NCBI GenBank assembly: GCA_009787795.1
Contig: WQSP01000005.1
Span: 1-33,543 of the forward strand
DNA: 33,543 nt
DNA from: Treponema sp.
GTDB lineage: Bacteria; Spirochaetota; Spirochaetia; Treponematales; Breznakiellaceae
Reading direction: 5' to 3'
The translations under genes were made by a program, and so were the position numbers. This document shows, one piece after another, positions 22,878 to 30,217 of this stretch (position 1 is the first letter of the stretch; every line of letters starts with the position of its first letter). Under the pieces are notes generated by a model. The model did no database searches. It saw only the letters and a list, made by a program, of their open reading frames with translations, and had not been told where the DNA came from.

Positions 22878-23875
22878 TGGAACTTATAACAGGGGAAAAT
22901 GACAAGGGTCGGCGGCTTGACAGAATCCTTCGCAAAGCGCTTCCCGACTGTCCTCTTCCTTTGATTCACAGGCTTTTAAGGCAAAAAAAGGTGTTGGTTG
23001 ACGGGAAACCGCATAAAGCCAATGACAGAATTGATGAAGGAATAACGATTTCCATTCCGTCTTTGAATGCCGCGGATCAGGGGTTTAAAATCAAGGAGCG
23101 GGGGTTGGAAGCCGTGGATCGGTTTGTCAAACCGGAAATATTGTGGGAAGGGATGGGGCTTGTTGCCGTCAACAAACCTGCGGGCGTTGCCGTTCACGGA
23201 GATAACAGCCTTGATACAATTGTCCGCTCGTATCTTATCGACAAATTAACACCTTCCCTTTCATTTGCACCCGGTCCGCTTCACAGGCTGGACAAACCGT
23301 CAAGCGGCATCGTTGTTTTTTCTTCCGGTCTTGAAGGAGCGCGTCTTTTTACAAGTTTAATGCGCGAACAGAAAATAAAAAAAACCTACCTTGCAGTAAT
23401 CGAAGGCAAACTTGAAAAAGAGGAAATTTGGCAGGACGAACTTTTGCGCGACAAGGAAATGAAGAAGACATTTGTTGCAAATAAAATAAGAAATACCCCG
23501 CATAAAAATAAAACAAAGACCGCAATTACAAAGGTTACGCCGTTGTCTTTTAACGGCGAATGCACTTTGATAAAAGCGCAAATTGCCACAGGAAGAACTC
23601 ATCAGATACGCGCACAGGCGGCATCTCACGGGTATCCGCTTTTGGGAGATGTCAAATACGGAGCAAAGAAAACAGGAAATAAGGAATACAAGATAAGAAA
23701 TAAGGAAAATGTTGAGTTTTTTTTGCATGCATGGAAGCTTGAATTTTTGGATGTAAAAATTGAAGCTCCTTTGCCTCAAACCCGAATGCCAATCGCTTCT
23801 CTTATTGCTTCCACAAGCGTTTTTCTGTCGGGAAGCCTTCCCGAGATACCGGGAATTTCTACGAGTAACGGATAA
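22877..23875 (+). CDS. RluA-family 23S/tRNA pseudouridine synthase
   Basis: About 332 residues. It isomerises uridine to pseudouridine in RNA. An S4-like N-terminal domain (RLDRILRKALPDCPLPLIHRLLRQKKVLVDG) precedes the catalytic domain: VAVNKPAGVAVHG, then PLHRLDKPSSGIVVFSSG containing the catalytic Asp of HRLD, then TGRTHQIRAQAASHGYPLLGDVKYG. The start at MELITGEND (22877) fits the family; the frame is open 22 codons upstream but overlaps the divergent PAP2 gene. The usual family end is near EAPLP; here the frame continues about 30 residues (PIASLIASTSVFLSG...), antisense to the ATPase F-subunit gene for 100 bp. RluC/RluD subtype cannot be decided from the sequence alone. Confidence 0.9.
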   Translation: MELITGENDKGRRLDRILRKALPDCPLPLIHRLLRQKKVLVDGKPHKANDRIDEGITISIPSLNAADQGFKIKERGLEAVDRFVKPEILWEGMGLVAVNKPAGVAVHGDNSLDTIVRSYLIDKLTPSLSFAPGPLHRLDKPSSGIVVFSSGLEGARLFTSLMREQKIKKTYLAVIEGKLEKEEIWQDELLRDKEMKKTFVANKIRNTPHKNKTKTAITKVTPLSFNGECTLIKAQIATGRTHQIRAQAASHGYPLLGDVKYGAKKTGNKEYKIRNKENVEFFLHAWKLEFLDVKIEAPLPQTRMPIASLIASTSVFLSGSLPEIPGISTSNG

Positions 23876-24093
23876 TTGCCCGAAAGCTGCCAATCTGTCA
23901 TGTAATCGCCAAGCCAATCTGCGGTTTCTTCCGTTAGCAGCAAAACACGGCAATAAGGTTCGTCGATTGCTTTTTCCGTAATGTCCTTAAAAACAAATAC
24001 AGCGTGCTGCTGATCCCTGACTGCGATTCCGTCAATGCCTATAAAACGAAAAGCCGTTACAAGCTCTTCGTCGCCAAGAAAAAAATAATCCAT
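23776..24093 (-). CDS. ntpG: V-type ATPase subunit F
   Basis: 105 residues. MDYFFLGDEELVTAFRFIGIDGIAV is the typical first strand-helix of V/A-type ATPase subunit F, which sits on the central stalk and senses or tunes rotation. The Rossmann-like remainder has VFVFKDITEKAID, VLLLTEETADWLG and a C-terminal helix LVEAIREAIG. Length is normal. It is last in the operon, 9 bp after subunit K, and lacks a Shine-Dalgarno sequence, so it probably relies on coupling. Its final 100 bp overlap the convergent pseudouridine synthase gene. Confidence 0.88.
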   Translation of the reverse strand: MDYFFLGDEELVTAFRFIGIDGIAVRDQQHAVFVFKDITEKAIDEPYCRVLLLTEETADWLGDYMTDWQLSGNYPLLVEIPGISGRLPDRKTLVEAIREAIGIRV

Positions 24094-24102
24094 TTAAAAA
24101 TG

Positions 24103-24417
24103 TCAAAGGAATAAAATCAGGAACGCCACGATTAATCCCCAAAGACAGATTCCTTCCGCAAGACCTACAAGCGGAAGCGCTTTCCCGAAAAGGTCCGGGT
24201 TTTCGCTCATGGCTCCCATTGCGGCGGAGCCAATGCGTCCTACCGCAATGCCGCCTGCAATACAGGAAATGCCAACCGATAAGGCTGCCGCAATGTATTT
24301 TAATGAAGAAGCGATCGATGCGCTCTCTTCGCCTGCGCCATGCTCCTGCGCAAATGCACCAAACCCGAAAAAACATCCAATAAGAGCCGCGCACAAAACA
24401 ATTACAATCCTTTTCAT
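24103..24417 (-). CDS. ntpK: V-type ATPase proteolipid subunit K
   Basis: 104 residues. After a short hydrophobic N-terminus ending in AFAQ (a possible cleaved signal or first helix) come two c-ring helices: YIAAALSVGISCIAGGIAVG, and LPLVGLAEGICLWGLIVAFL with the ion-binding Glu at residue 88. The connecting loop has MSENPDLFGKA. It forms the membrane rotor. It has a single hairpin rather than the doubled form of some V-ATPases. No obvious Gln/Ser Na+-ligand pattern surrounds the Glu, so the coupling ion cannot be inferred. GGAGAGG precedes ATG, which overlaps the subunit I stop by 4 bp. Confidence 0.92.
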   Translation of the reverse strand: MKRIVIVLCAALIGCFFGFGAFAQEHGAGEESASIASSLKYIAAALSVGISCIAGGIAVGRIGSAAMGAMSENPDLFGKALPLVGLAEGICLWGLIVAFLILFL

Positions 24418-26426
24418 ATCCTCTCCTTATAATTTATGCGAAACGGAGCAAACTCCACGCCTGTTTCCAATAAAAATTTATTGAAAAATTCATAATATTG
24501 CAAGCGGATAACCTGTATGGTTACGATTAATCCTTCAAGCGCTATAATAATTGCGTTTCCAAAAACAAATATAAAAGCTGCCAGAAATGATGCGCCAATG
24601 CCGTATCCTGAAATTTTATCGGTAAAATAAAAAACGATAAACGAAAAAACGGCGTGCGCAAGCGCAAACGCTCCAACGCGCACAAAACTTATCGTGTTGG
24701 AAAAATACCCTGAAACCGTTTCCAATATTTCAACAAACCCCTGCATGACAAACGCAAACACGCCTTCTTTTTGTGAAGGTTTTTCGCCCGAAACAATTCC
24801 ATAAACTGCAGGACCGAAAAGAATGAACAAAAGAGGAACCAAAAGAGCGAAAACATCATGTGTTTCAAATTGACCGTTAAAAAAAAGAATTTTTATAACG
24901 ACAAACAGGGCATACCAGAACAATAAAAGTCCCGAAAGCCCTGTTCTGGAAAAAAACGCAGTCTTGTATTTTTTTAAAATTATGCGGTTATATATATTTA
25001 TTATTAACCCCAAAGAATTTATAACAACTCCGATTGCGATTGTAAAACCGAAAAAATACAACAATTTGGTAATGCTTCCGCCTTCTTCTGCAAGCGGAAG
25101 AATGTGCAGGATTCTGTCTTTCGGATACCCAAAAAGCGCTTCTGTTACGGCTCTTGTAGGACCTATAAGAATTTTTTCGTTTGTAAAAACAGATCCTGCA
25201 AGAAACCCCATTATCATGGAAGATATTCCGACAGAAACCAAAACAGTCGAATATTTTTTAAGTTTGGAAAGTTTTGAACCGCCCGTTTTGATTATTATTC
25301 CCAATAAAAGCAGGACAAACCCCTGCCCTGCGTCTCCAAACATTATTCCAAACATGAGCGTAAAGAAAAATGCGACAAGCACTGTAGGGTCGACAGTTCC
25401 GTACAAAGGAGCGCCGTAAGAAAAAACAACGCTTTCAAATCCCCTGACAAACGCATTGTGCTTCATCGAAACGGGCACTTTTTCCTTTCCGCTTTGAATT
25501 GCGGGAACTTCATCGGGCAAAAACGATCGAACCGCGATTCTTCCGTTTGTTATTTCGTTTAACCCCCTGACAAGCAGAGACGACGAATCGGCGGGTGTCC
25601 AACCCGAAAAATGATAAAGATTCGTTGTTGTTGTAAACCTTGCCTTTATTTCTTCCACAAGCATTGCAATTCGCCATGAAGCGATGTGTTTTTTCAATTC
25701 AAGCGCGCATCTTTTTGCCAATTGCGCTTTTTCTTCTTTTATGCTTTCAATTTCTTTTTCCATCTTAAAAAACTGATCGATTAGTCTTTTAAGGATTTCT
25801 GCGGGAATGCCAAGATATTTTTGCGGCAGCTCAACAGGTTCAAACTGCGCTTTTTTCAATTGGGTGTCAAGCGCAAAGCGTCCTTTTTTTGAGCTTGCGG
25901 CAAGAATTCTGTCATCGTCATCCAATGAAATGATGACCGCCCTGTTTCCCATATTTTCGCGTAACTGCGAAATGCCGTTTGGATCCAAACGCCCGACCCT
26001 AAGCGTAAGATACGAAAGATGTTCAAAATCGGAAAACGGCACATTCATTTTGGAAAAGGCCTTAACTTCGTTGATTGTTTCCTTTATGCGCTGTTTTTCA
26101 TTGGAAGCCTTGTATTCCCTGTCTTTCATCGATTCGATAATCGAACAAAGGGATATTGCCGCCGCTTCCCCTTCTTTTCCCGGAATGGAAACTTCATCGT
26201 TGTATTTTGAAAGGTCCGTGTTTTTGTTTACGACTCCAAGATAATCGCCCGCAGAGTATAACCTTTCGATTAAATCCCTTATGTGCAAAACATCCTGTCC
26301 TTCGTAAACAATATCGCTGCCCGGAAACTGAATTGACGCTTTTCGCCCGAGAAAATTCAAAACTGCGTCCATGTCTTCCTTAAAGACGGTTAACTCCATA
26401 TAAAGCATTTTTCGCGGAAGGAACAT
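24414..26426 (-). CDS. ntpI: V-type ATPase subunit I (a-type)
   Basis: 670 residues. The soluble N-terminal half (~1-330) has long helices (EKEIESIKEEKAQLAKRCAL) that join the peripheral stalks. The C-terminal half has about seven membrane helices and forms the ion path next to the K ring. Landmarks are FFFTLMFGIMFGDAGQGFVLL, GISSMIMGFLAGSVF, and SFVRVGAFALAHAV, which contains the Arg essential for ion transfer in this family. GGAGG lies 8 nt before the ATG, which directly follows the subunit C stop. Length is normal. Confidence 0.94.
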   Translation of the reverse strand: MFLPRKMLYMELTVFKEDMDAVLNFLGRKASIQFPGSDIVYEGQDVLHIRDLIERLYSAGDYLGVVNKNTDLSKYNDEVSIPGKEGEAAAISLCSIIESMKDREYKASNEKQRIKETINEVKAFSKMNVPFSDFEHLSYLTLRVGRLDPNGISQLRENMGNRAVIISLDDDDRILAASSKKGRFALDTQLKKAQFEPVELPQKYLGIPAEILKRLIDQFFKMEKEIESIKEEKAQLAKRCALELKKHIASWRIAMLVEEIKARFTTTTNLYHFSGWTPADSSSLLVRGLNEITNGRIAVRSFLPDEVPAIQSGKEKVPVSMKHNAFVRGFESVVFSYGAPLYGTVDPTVLVAFFFTLMFGIMFGDAGQGFVLLLLGIIIKTGGSKLSKLKKYSTVLVSVGISSMIMGFLAGSVFTNEKILIGPTRAVTEALFGYPKDRILHILPLAEEGGSITKLLYFFGFTIAIGVVINSLGLIINIYNRIILKKYKTAFFSRTGLSGLLLFWYALFVVIKILFFNGQFETHDVFALLVPLLFILFGPAVYGIVSGEKPSQKEGVFAFVMQGFVEILETVSGYFSNTISFVRVGAFALAHAVFSFIVFYFTDKISGYGIGASFLAAFIFVFGNAIIIALEGLIVTIQVIRLQYYEFFNKFLLETGVEFAPFRINYKERI

Positions 26427-27455
26427 TTAAGACACCTCCAGCAAATCGAAAACTTTTGAGCTGCTGATTCCAAGAGACAAACCTTCGGCAACGCTTGTCA
26501 AAAGATCCTCTTCGTACAATTTTAATTTTACAAAACAATAAAACGCGCTTACGGACATCGGTGAACTGTGAAAATGCCTTATATAAAGATGATGCAGGTA
26601 CTTGGAAGCCGCATTTTGAAAATGACGCGGATCGATCTTCCAATGGGCGGATGTTCCTTCTTCGTTTAGAAATTTTTCCCATCTCCAGCCGCGCCAGTCT
26701 TCCCTTACATCAAGGGAAAAATGCAAAGAAGATCTTGCCTCTGCGCAGACAGTCGCGCGTTTTTGACTGACTTTTCCGAACATGTTGATATTCATGATGT
26801 ATTTCGCGGTCTCGGCTTCGCTTTTATTGTAATAGGTGCGGATACGCATTACCCAAAGACAGTTTCTGATTGATATTTCGTCCGCGATTAAACGCGCGGC
26901 GATTTCCCTGTCTTCGGCTTCAAGCTGGGACAAGCTGTCAATTAAACCCTGATAATATCTGTGATCCAATTTTGTTTCGATATCAACAAGTTCCATTCCT
27001 TTTTTTACGGACCTTAACTCCTGCGAAAGCAAATGTTCAAAATCGGTTTTTCTTAACATTGCGCCGACATCGGGAAACGCGTCAAAACGAATTGTGCCAA
27101 AGCGCCCGATATTGCTGATAATGGGCAATTCGGTTCTTCCGCCTGCAATGGAACCCAAACATTCGACAAAGCCCGAATATTCGATTCCTTTAAGGAGACG
27201 CACCAAAAGTTTCGGCGGCTGTGAAAATGAATTTACAATCGATAAAATATGGCGCACGGATCGTTTTACAATGCGCCTTTCTAGATCGGGAAGCAATTCC
27301 CTTCCCGGAAGTTCCCTGTACAAATCGGGAAAAATGTTTCTGTCGAGTTCATTCAGGGTATGGATGCCTTTAAGGGAAGACATTCTTTTCCCCATGAAGG
27401 ATTTTCCAATGAGCCAACTTGCTTTTGCATACGCATAACCCGAGTCAGTCCACAT
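26427..27455 (-). CDS. ntpC: V-type ATPase subunit C (d-type)
   Basis: 342 residues, all-helical, of the normal length for the subunit that couples the central shaft to the membrane rotor. Recognition is from the N-terminal YAYAKASWLIGKSF, the LNELDRNIFPDLYRELPGR segment, AARLIADEISIRNCLWVMRIRTYYNKS, and its position between the stalk gene and subunit I. It starts 3 bp after the stalk gene, with AAGGG 7 nt upstream of the ATG. No unusual features. Confidence 0.85.
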   Translation of the reverse strand: MWTDSGYAYAKASWLIGKSFMGKRMSSLKGIHTLNELDRNIFPDLYRELPGRELLPDLERRIVKRSVRHILSIVNSFSQPPKLLVRLLKGIEYSGFVECLGSIAGGRTELPIISNIGRFGTIRFDAFPDVGAMLRKTDFEHLLSQELRSVKKGMELVDIETKLDHRYYQGLIDSLSQLEAEDREIAARLIADEISIRNCLWVMRIRTYYNKSEAETAKYIMNINMFGKVSQKRATVCAEARSSLHFSLDVREDWRGWRWEKFLNEEGTSAHWKIDPRHFQNAASKYLHHLYIRHFHSSPMSVSAFYCFVKLKLYEEDLLTSVAEGLSLGISSSKVFDLLEVS

Positions 27456-27458
27456 GTT

Positions 27459-27755
27459 TTAACCCTTAAGATAATTGTTCAAAAGGTCACAAAACCCCTT
27501 TTCGTCGATTTTTACGCCCGAAATTTCCCTTTTATAATCGTCAAGCGATTTTTGATACTGCGCTTTTATTTTTTCTTTTTCTTCTTCAAGCGATTTTTCG
27601 CGCTTTTTGATTTCTTCTTTCAAACGCTCTTCGTAAACCGCGCGATTTTTTTCCTCGTTTTCCCGAATGCGTTTTTGCGCTTCTTCTTCCGCGTCATTTA
27701 CCAAAGCCGAAGCCTCGGATTCCACTTCCAGCAAATGTTCAAGCGTATTTGGCAT
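27459..27755 (-). CDS. V-type ATPase peripheral stalk protein (G/H-like)
   Basis: 98 residues, almost wholly a highly charged coiled coil (EEEAQKRIRENEEKNRAVYEE, then REKSLEEEKEKIKAQYQKSL) with a short C-terminal helix DLLNNYLKG. This is the pattern of NtpF/AhaH-type stalk subunits that pair with subunit E and hold the catalytic head still. Start MPNTLEHLLEVE lies 3 bp after the EIIA gene. Assignment relies on composition and on position before subunits C, I, K and F. Confidence 0.8.
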   Translation of the reverse strand: MPNTLEHLLEVESEASALVNDAEEEAQKRIRENEEKNRAVYEERLKEEIKKREKSLEEEKEKIKAQYQKSLDDYKREISGVKIDEKGFCDLLNNYLKG

Positions 27756-27758
27756 AAG

Positions 27759-28235
27759 TTAAACGGAGTCCGCAGAAAGCATTTCTTCGAATTTGCGGAT
27801 TATTTTAAATGCGCTTTGCGGATCACGCTGTGCCTGAAGTTCAACCTGAAACTGCGGGATTTCCATAAGCTCCGCAAGATGTTTTAGCAAACGAAGATAT
27901 TTTTCGGAATCCTCAAGCGGAGAAATAATCATAAACAAAAGATAGACAGGCTCTCCGTCCAATGCGTCATATTCAATGCCTTTTCTTGAGATTCCCAAAA
28001 CGCCGCGAAGAGTTTTTACGGCGTTTGTTTTTCCGTGGGGAACTGCGATACCCTTGTGAATGCCTGTAGACATTTTTTCTTCGCGTCTTACAATCGCGTT
28101 TAATATGTCATCATGAGAATGGGAATTGTCGGCATGGCAATAATGGGCTACAAGTTCTTCGAAAGCTTCTTCCTTGTCTTCAGCTTCCATTTCAACCTTG
28201 ATGAATTCCGGCAATAACACGTCTTGCAGAATCAT
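27759..28235 (-). CDS. PTS EIIA type-2 / PtsN-like protein
   Basis: 158 residues of the fructose/mannitol/nitrogen-type EIIA fold. The phospho-accepting His is in GIAVPHGKT (His 67), followed by VYLLFMIISPLEDSEKYLRLLKHLAEL. It is a single domain with no EIIB, EIIC or HPr part, so it is more likely regulatory (PtsN-like) than a sugar importer component. Start at ATG 28235 (MILQDVLL) is fixed by GAGGGG 6 nt upstream; a TTG two codons earlier is in frame. It lies 25 bp after secG and 3 bp before the ATPase stalk gene. A role in tuning the V-ATPase or membrane energetics is inference from position. Confidence 0.88.
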   Translation of the reverse strand: MILQDVLLPEFIKVEMEAEDKEEAFEELVAHYCHADNSHSHDDILNAIVRREEKMSTGIHKGIAVPHGKTNAVKTLRGVLGISRKGIEYDALDGEPVYLLFMIISPLEDSEKYLRLLKHLAELMEIPQFQVELQAQRDPQSAFKIIRKFEEMLSADSV

Positions 28236-28260
28236 AAACAACCCCTCAAATTATCCGCCC

Positions 28261-28650
28261 CTACTCCACAGGAACCGCGTCTTCCACTATGTTGAAGATG
28301 CTTTCGTCAAAGAAAAATTCATCGTTCGACGGAGGATTGATTTCGTCCTCCACCCAGGAAGAAACATCTCTTGCCCTTTGATCTTCCCTTGCGGCATCTT
28401 CAACGCCCGTACCGCCCGGTGTGCGGCTTAAAAGAGCCAAGCCAAAACTTATTACAAGAAACATCGATCCCAGCACTGTTGTTGCCCTTGTAAGAACATT
28501 GCCCGAACGCGAACCGAATGCCGAACCCGATCCGCCGCCAAAAATACCGCCAAGTCCCCCCGAATCGTCATTCTGAATCAAAACCAGAAGGACAAGAAGG
28601 ACTGCATTGATTATAAAAGCCACCAATAATATAACGCTTAAAACACCCAT
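28261..28650 (-). CDS. secG: preprotein translocase subunit SecG
   Basis: 129 residues. Two membrane helices (residues ~4-25 and ~55-75) flank the SecG hallmark QNDDSGGLGGIFGGG and the following SAFGSRSGNVLTRAT. It assists SecYEG-mediated export. The C-terminal ~50 residues are an acidic tail (VEDEINPPSNDEFFFDE), longer than in the minimal family. GGAG lies 10 nt before the ATG. It heads the operon containing EIIA and V-ATPase subunits, behind a good promoter. Confidence 0.93.
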   Translation of the reverse strand: MGVLSVILLVAFIINAVLLVLLVLIQNDDSGGLGGIFGGGSGSAFGSRSGNVLTRATTVLGSMFLVISFGLALLSRTPGGTGVEDAAREDQRARDVSSWVEDEINPPSNDEFFFDESIFNIVEDAVPVE

Positions 28651-28682
28651 CTTTACAAAACTCCGTTTTCAAATATGCATAC

Positions 28683-28711
28683 AGTATACAGAATGGAAGG
28701 AGTTTGTGCAA
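28683..28711 (-). promoter_or_regulatory. promoter of secG-EIIA-V-ATPase operon
   Basis: On the minus strand TTGCAC (28711-28706), a 17-bp spacer and TATACT (28688-28683) lie 33 nt before secG. Both boxes are near consensus with ideal spacing. Confidence 0.65.
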
Positions 28712-28748
28712 TAGCGCGGAGGAAGGGATTGGGGAGCGGGGATTAGTG

Positions 28749-28777
28749 TTGAAATTTGTACAAAAAGGCTGTATTAT
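28749..28777 (+). promoter_or_regulatory. promoter of papain-like gene, leaderless
   Basis: TTGAAA (28749-28754), a 17-bp spacer and TATTAT (28772-28777). The ATG begins 7 nt past the -10, so the start codon lies at the expected transcription start. No Shine-Dalgarno sequence lies between. Confidence 0.6.
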
Positions 28778-28783
28778 TTTAAC

Positions 28784-30196
28784 ATGCTGTCAAAATCCAA
28801 ACATGTTATCTTTCTATCGATATTCATTCTTGCCGCCTCGCTTGCTTTCGGTCAGGGCAGGGGCGCGATATTTGACGAACAATATGACAATCTTCCGCGC
28901 AGAGCCGAGCTTTCCGCCAGGGCTTATGAAGGGCTTCCAAGCGCCTTCTCCCTAAGGCAATTTGCTCCGCTCCCCGGCGATCAGGAGCATTACGGCACAT
29001 GCGTCGCCTGGGCTGCAAGTTATGCCGCGCGCACCATTTCCGAATCCGTGGCGTTAAACCGCACCAACCAGACGGAAACCACACAAAATGCATTTTCTGT
29101 CGCCCAGATTTACCGTCATATAAGACCCGATGACCCCGAAGGACTTTACGGAGCGCAAATTTATTCCGCCCTCGATTTCATGAGGGATACGGGCGCTTCC
29201 CGAATGCTTGACATCGAGCGTTCTTCTTCGTTTTCGAGGGTCGATCTTGCCTATTACAGAACCACGCGCAATTTTCCGATTGCCGATTATGTCACGCTTT
29301 TTTCAAGGGAAGACAGGCGCAAACAGGCGCTTATTACAAGAATCGTAAAAAAAAGCATTTCCGAGGGAAGACCTGTGATTATCGGCATGAATACCCCGGA
29401 CTCTTTCACTTCCGCAAGAGACGTGTGGAGGCCCAGGGAAAACCCTCAGCGTTTTTATTACGGTCATGCCCTCTGCGTTGTCGGTTATGACGATACAAGG
29501 CACGGCGGCGCATTCGAAGTTTTAAACAGTTGGGGCAGAAAATGGGGAAGCGGCGGATACATCTGGATACCCTACAATGTGTTTGTCGATTTTGTAATGG
29601 AAGCGTACGAGATAATCGAAAATATTGCCGCCTTCAGCGACGAAATCAGGTTTGACGGTTTTGTGCGAATGGATGTTGTAAATCAGACGGCAACAAGAAC
29701 CGCAGGCGTTGCGCTTTCGGACAACAATTTTTATACGGCAACAGAAACATTCACGGAAGGCACAGAGGTGAGCTTTGTGATAGGAGCGCGTGAAAGCGCG
29801 TATGTTTATTCGTTCACCGTTTCCCAAAGCGCCGATTCGGAAGCATTCTTTGCTCCTGTTTTGATGTTTCCCTCGACAGGCGTTTCGGCTTTGTTGAATT
29901 ACAGCGACAGCGCAATAGAGCTTCCGGGCGAAAACAGGGTGATTCAAATCGGTTCCGCCGGCACCAAATACCTTGTAACGCTTTATGCAAAACATGCGCT
30001 GGACATTCAAAACATCATGCGCACATTTGTCTCGACGGGAGGCTCAATCAACAAAAGGCTTGCCGCCGCTGTAGGCGACGGCTATACAACCGATTTGTCG
30101 TTTAACGAAAACGAAGCGGCATTTACGGCAACGCCCGAAAATCCGCGCACTGTTGCCGCAATCGTTCTTGAAATCAAAACTGCGCCAAATCCTTAA
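28784..30196 (+). CDS. secreted papain-like (C1) cysteine protease with C-terminal DUF4384-like domain
   Basis: 470 residues. The signal peptide (FLSIFILAASLAFGQ) predicts export. Residues ~50-275 carry a complete papain triad: Gln 67 and Cys 73 in GDQEHYGTCVAWA, His 228 in YYGHALCVVGYDD, and Asn 248 in FEVLNSWGRKWGSGGYIWIPY. No long propeptide precedes the domain, only ~25 residues. The C-terminal part (~285-420) resembles DUF4384 (VSFVIGARESAYVYSF, MFPSTG, TKYLVTLYAK), a beta domain often attached to surface or secreted enzymes. It presumably degrades host or environmental proteins, or processes surface proteins, outside the inner membrane. Its transcript appears leaderless. The next gene converges, with 7 bp between the stops. 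Confidence 0.87.
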   Translation: MLSKSKHVIFLSIFILAASLAFGQGRGAIFDEQYDNLPRRAELSARAYEGLPSAFSLRQFAPLPGDQEHYGTCVAWAASYAARTISESVALNRTNQTETTQNAFSVAQIYRHIRPDDPEGLYGAQIYSALDFMRDTGASRMLDIERSSSFSRVDLAYYRTTRNFPIADYVTLFSREDRRKQALITRIVKKSISEGRPVIIGMNTPDSFTSARDVWRPRENPQRFYYGHALCVVGYDDTRHGGAFEVLNSWGRKWGSGGYIWIPYNVFVDFVMEAYEIIENIAAFSDEIRFDGFVRMDVVNQTATRTAGVALSDNNFYTATETFTEGTEVSFVIGARESAYVYSFTVSQSADSEAFFAPVLMFPSTGVSALLNYSDSAIELPGENRVIQIGSAGTKYLVTLYAKHALDIQNIMRTFVSTGGSINKRLAAAVGDGYTTDLSFNENEAAFTATPENPRTVAAIVLEIKTAPNP

Positions 30197-30200
30197 TGCT

Positions 30201-30217
30201 GCATTACTGCGTAATGC
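30201..30217. terminator. small hairpin between convergent stops
   Basis: GCATTAC (30201-30207) and GTAATGC (30211-30217) form a perfect 7-bp stem with a 3-nt loop. It includes the stop codon of the minus-strand gene. No U tract follows on either strand, so activity as a bidirectional terminator is only possible. Confidence 0.3.

Noticed and set aside
24964-25419. 151-residue plus-strand open frame opposite ATPase subunit I
   Set aside because: It is antisense to conserved membrane helices and has no start signals.
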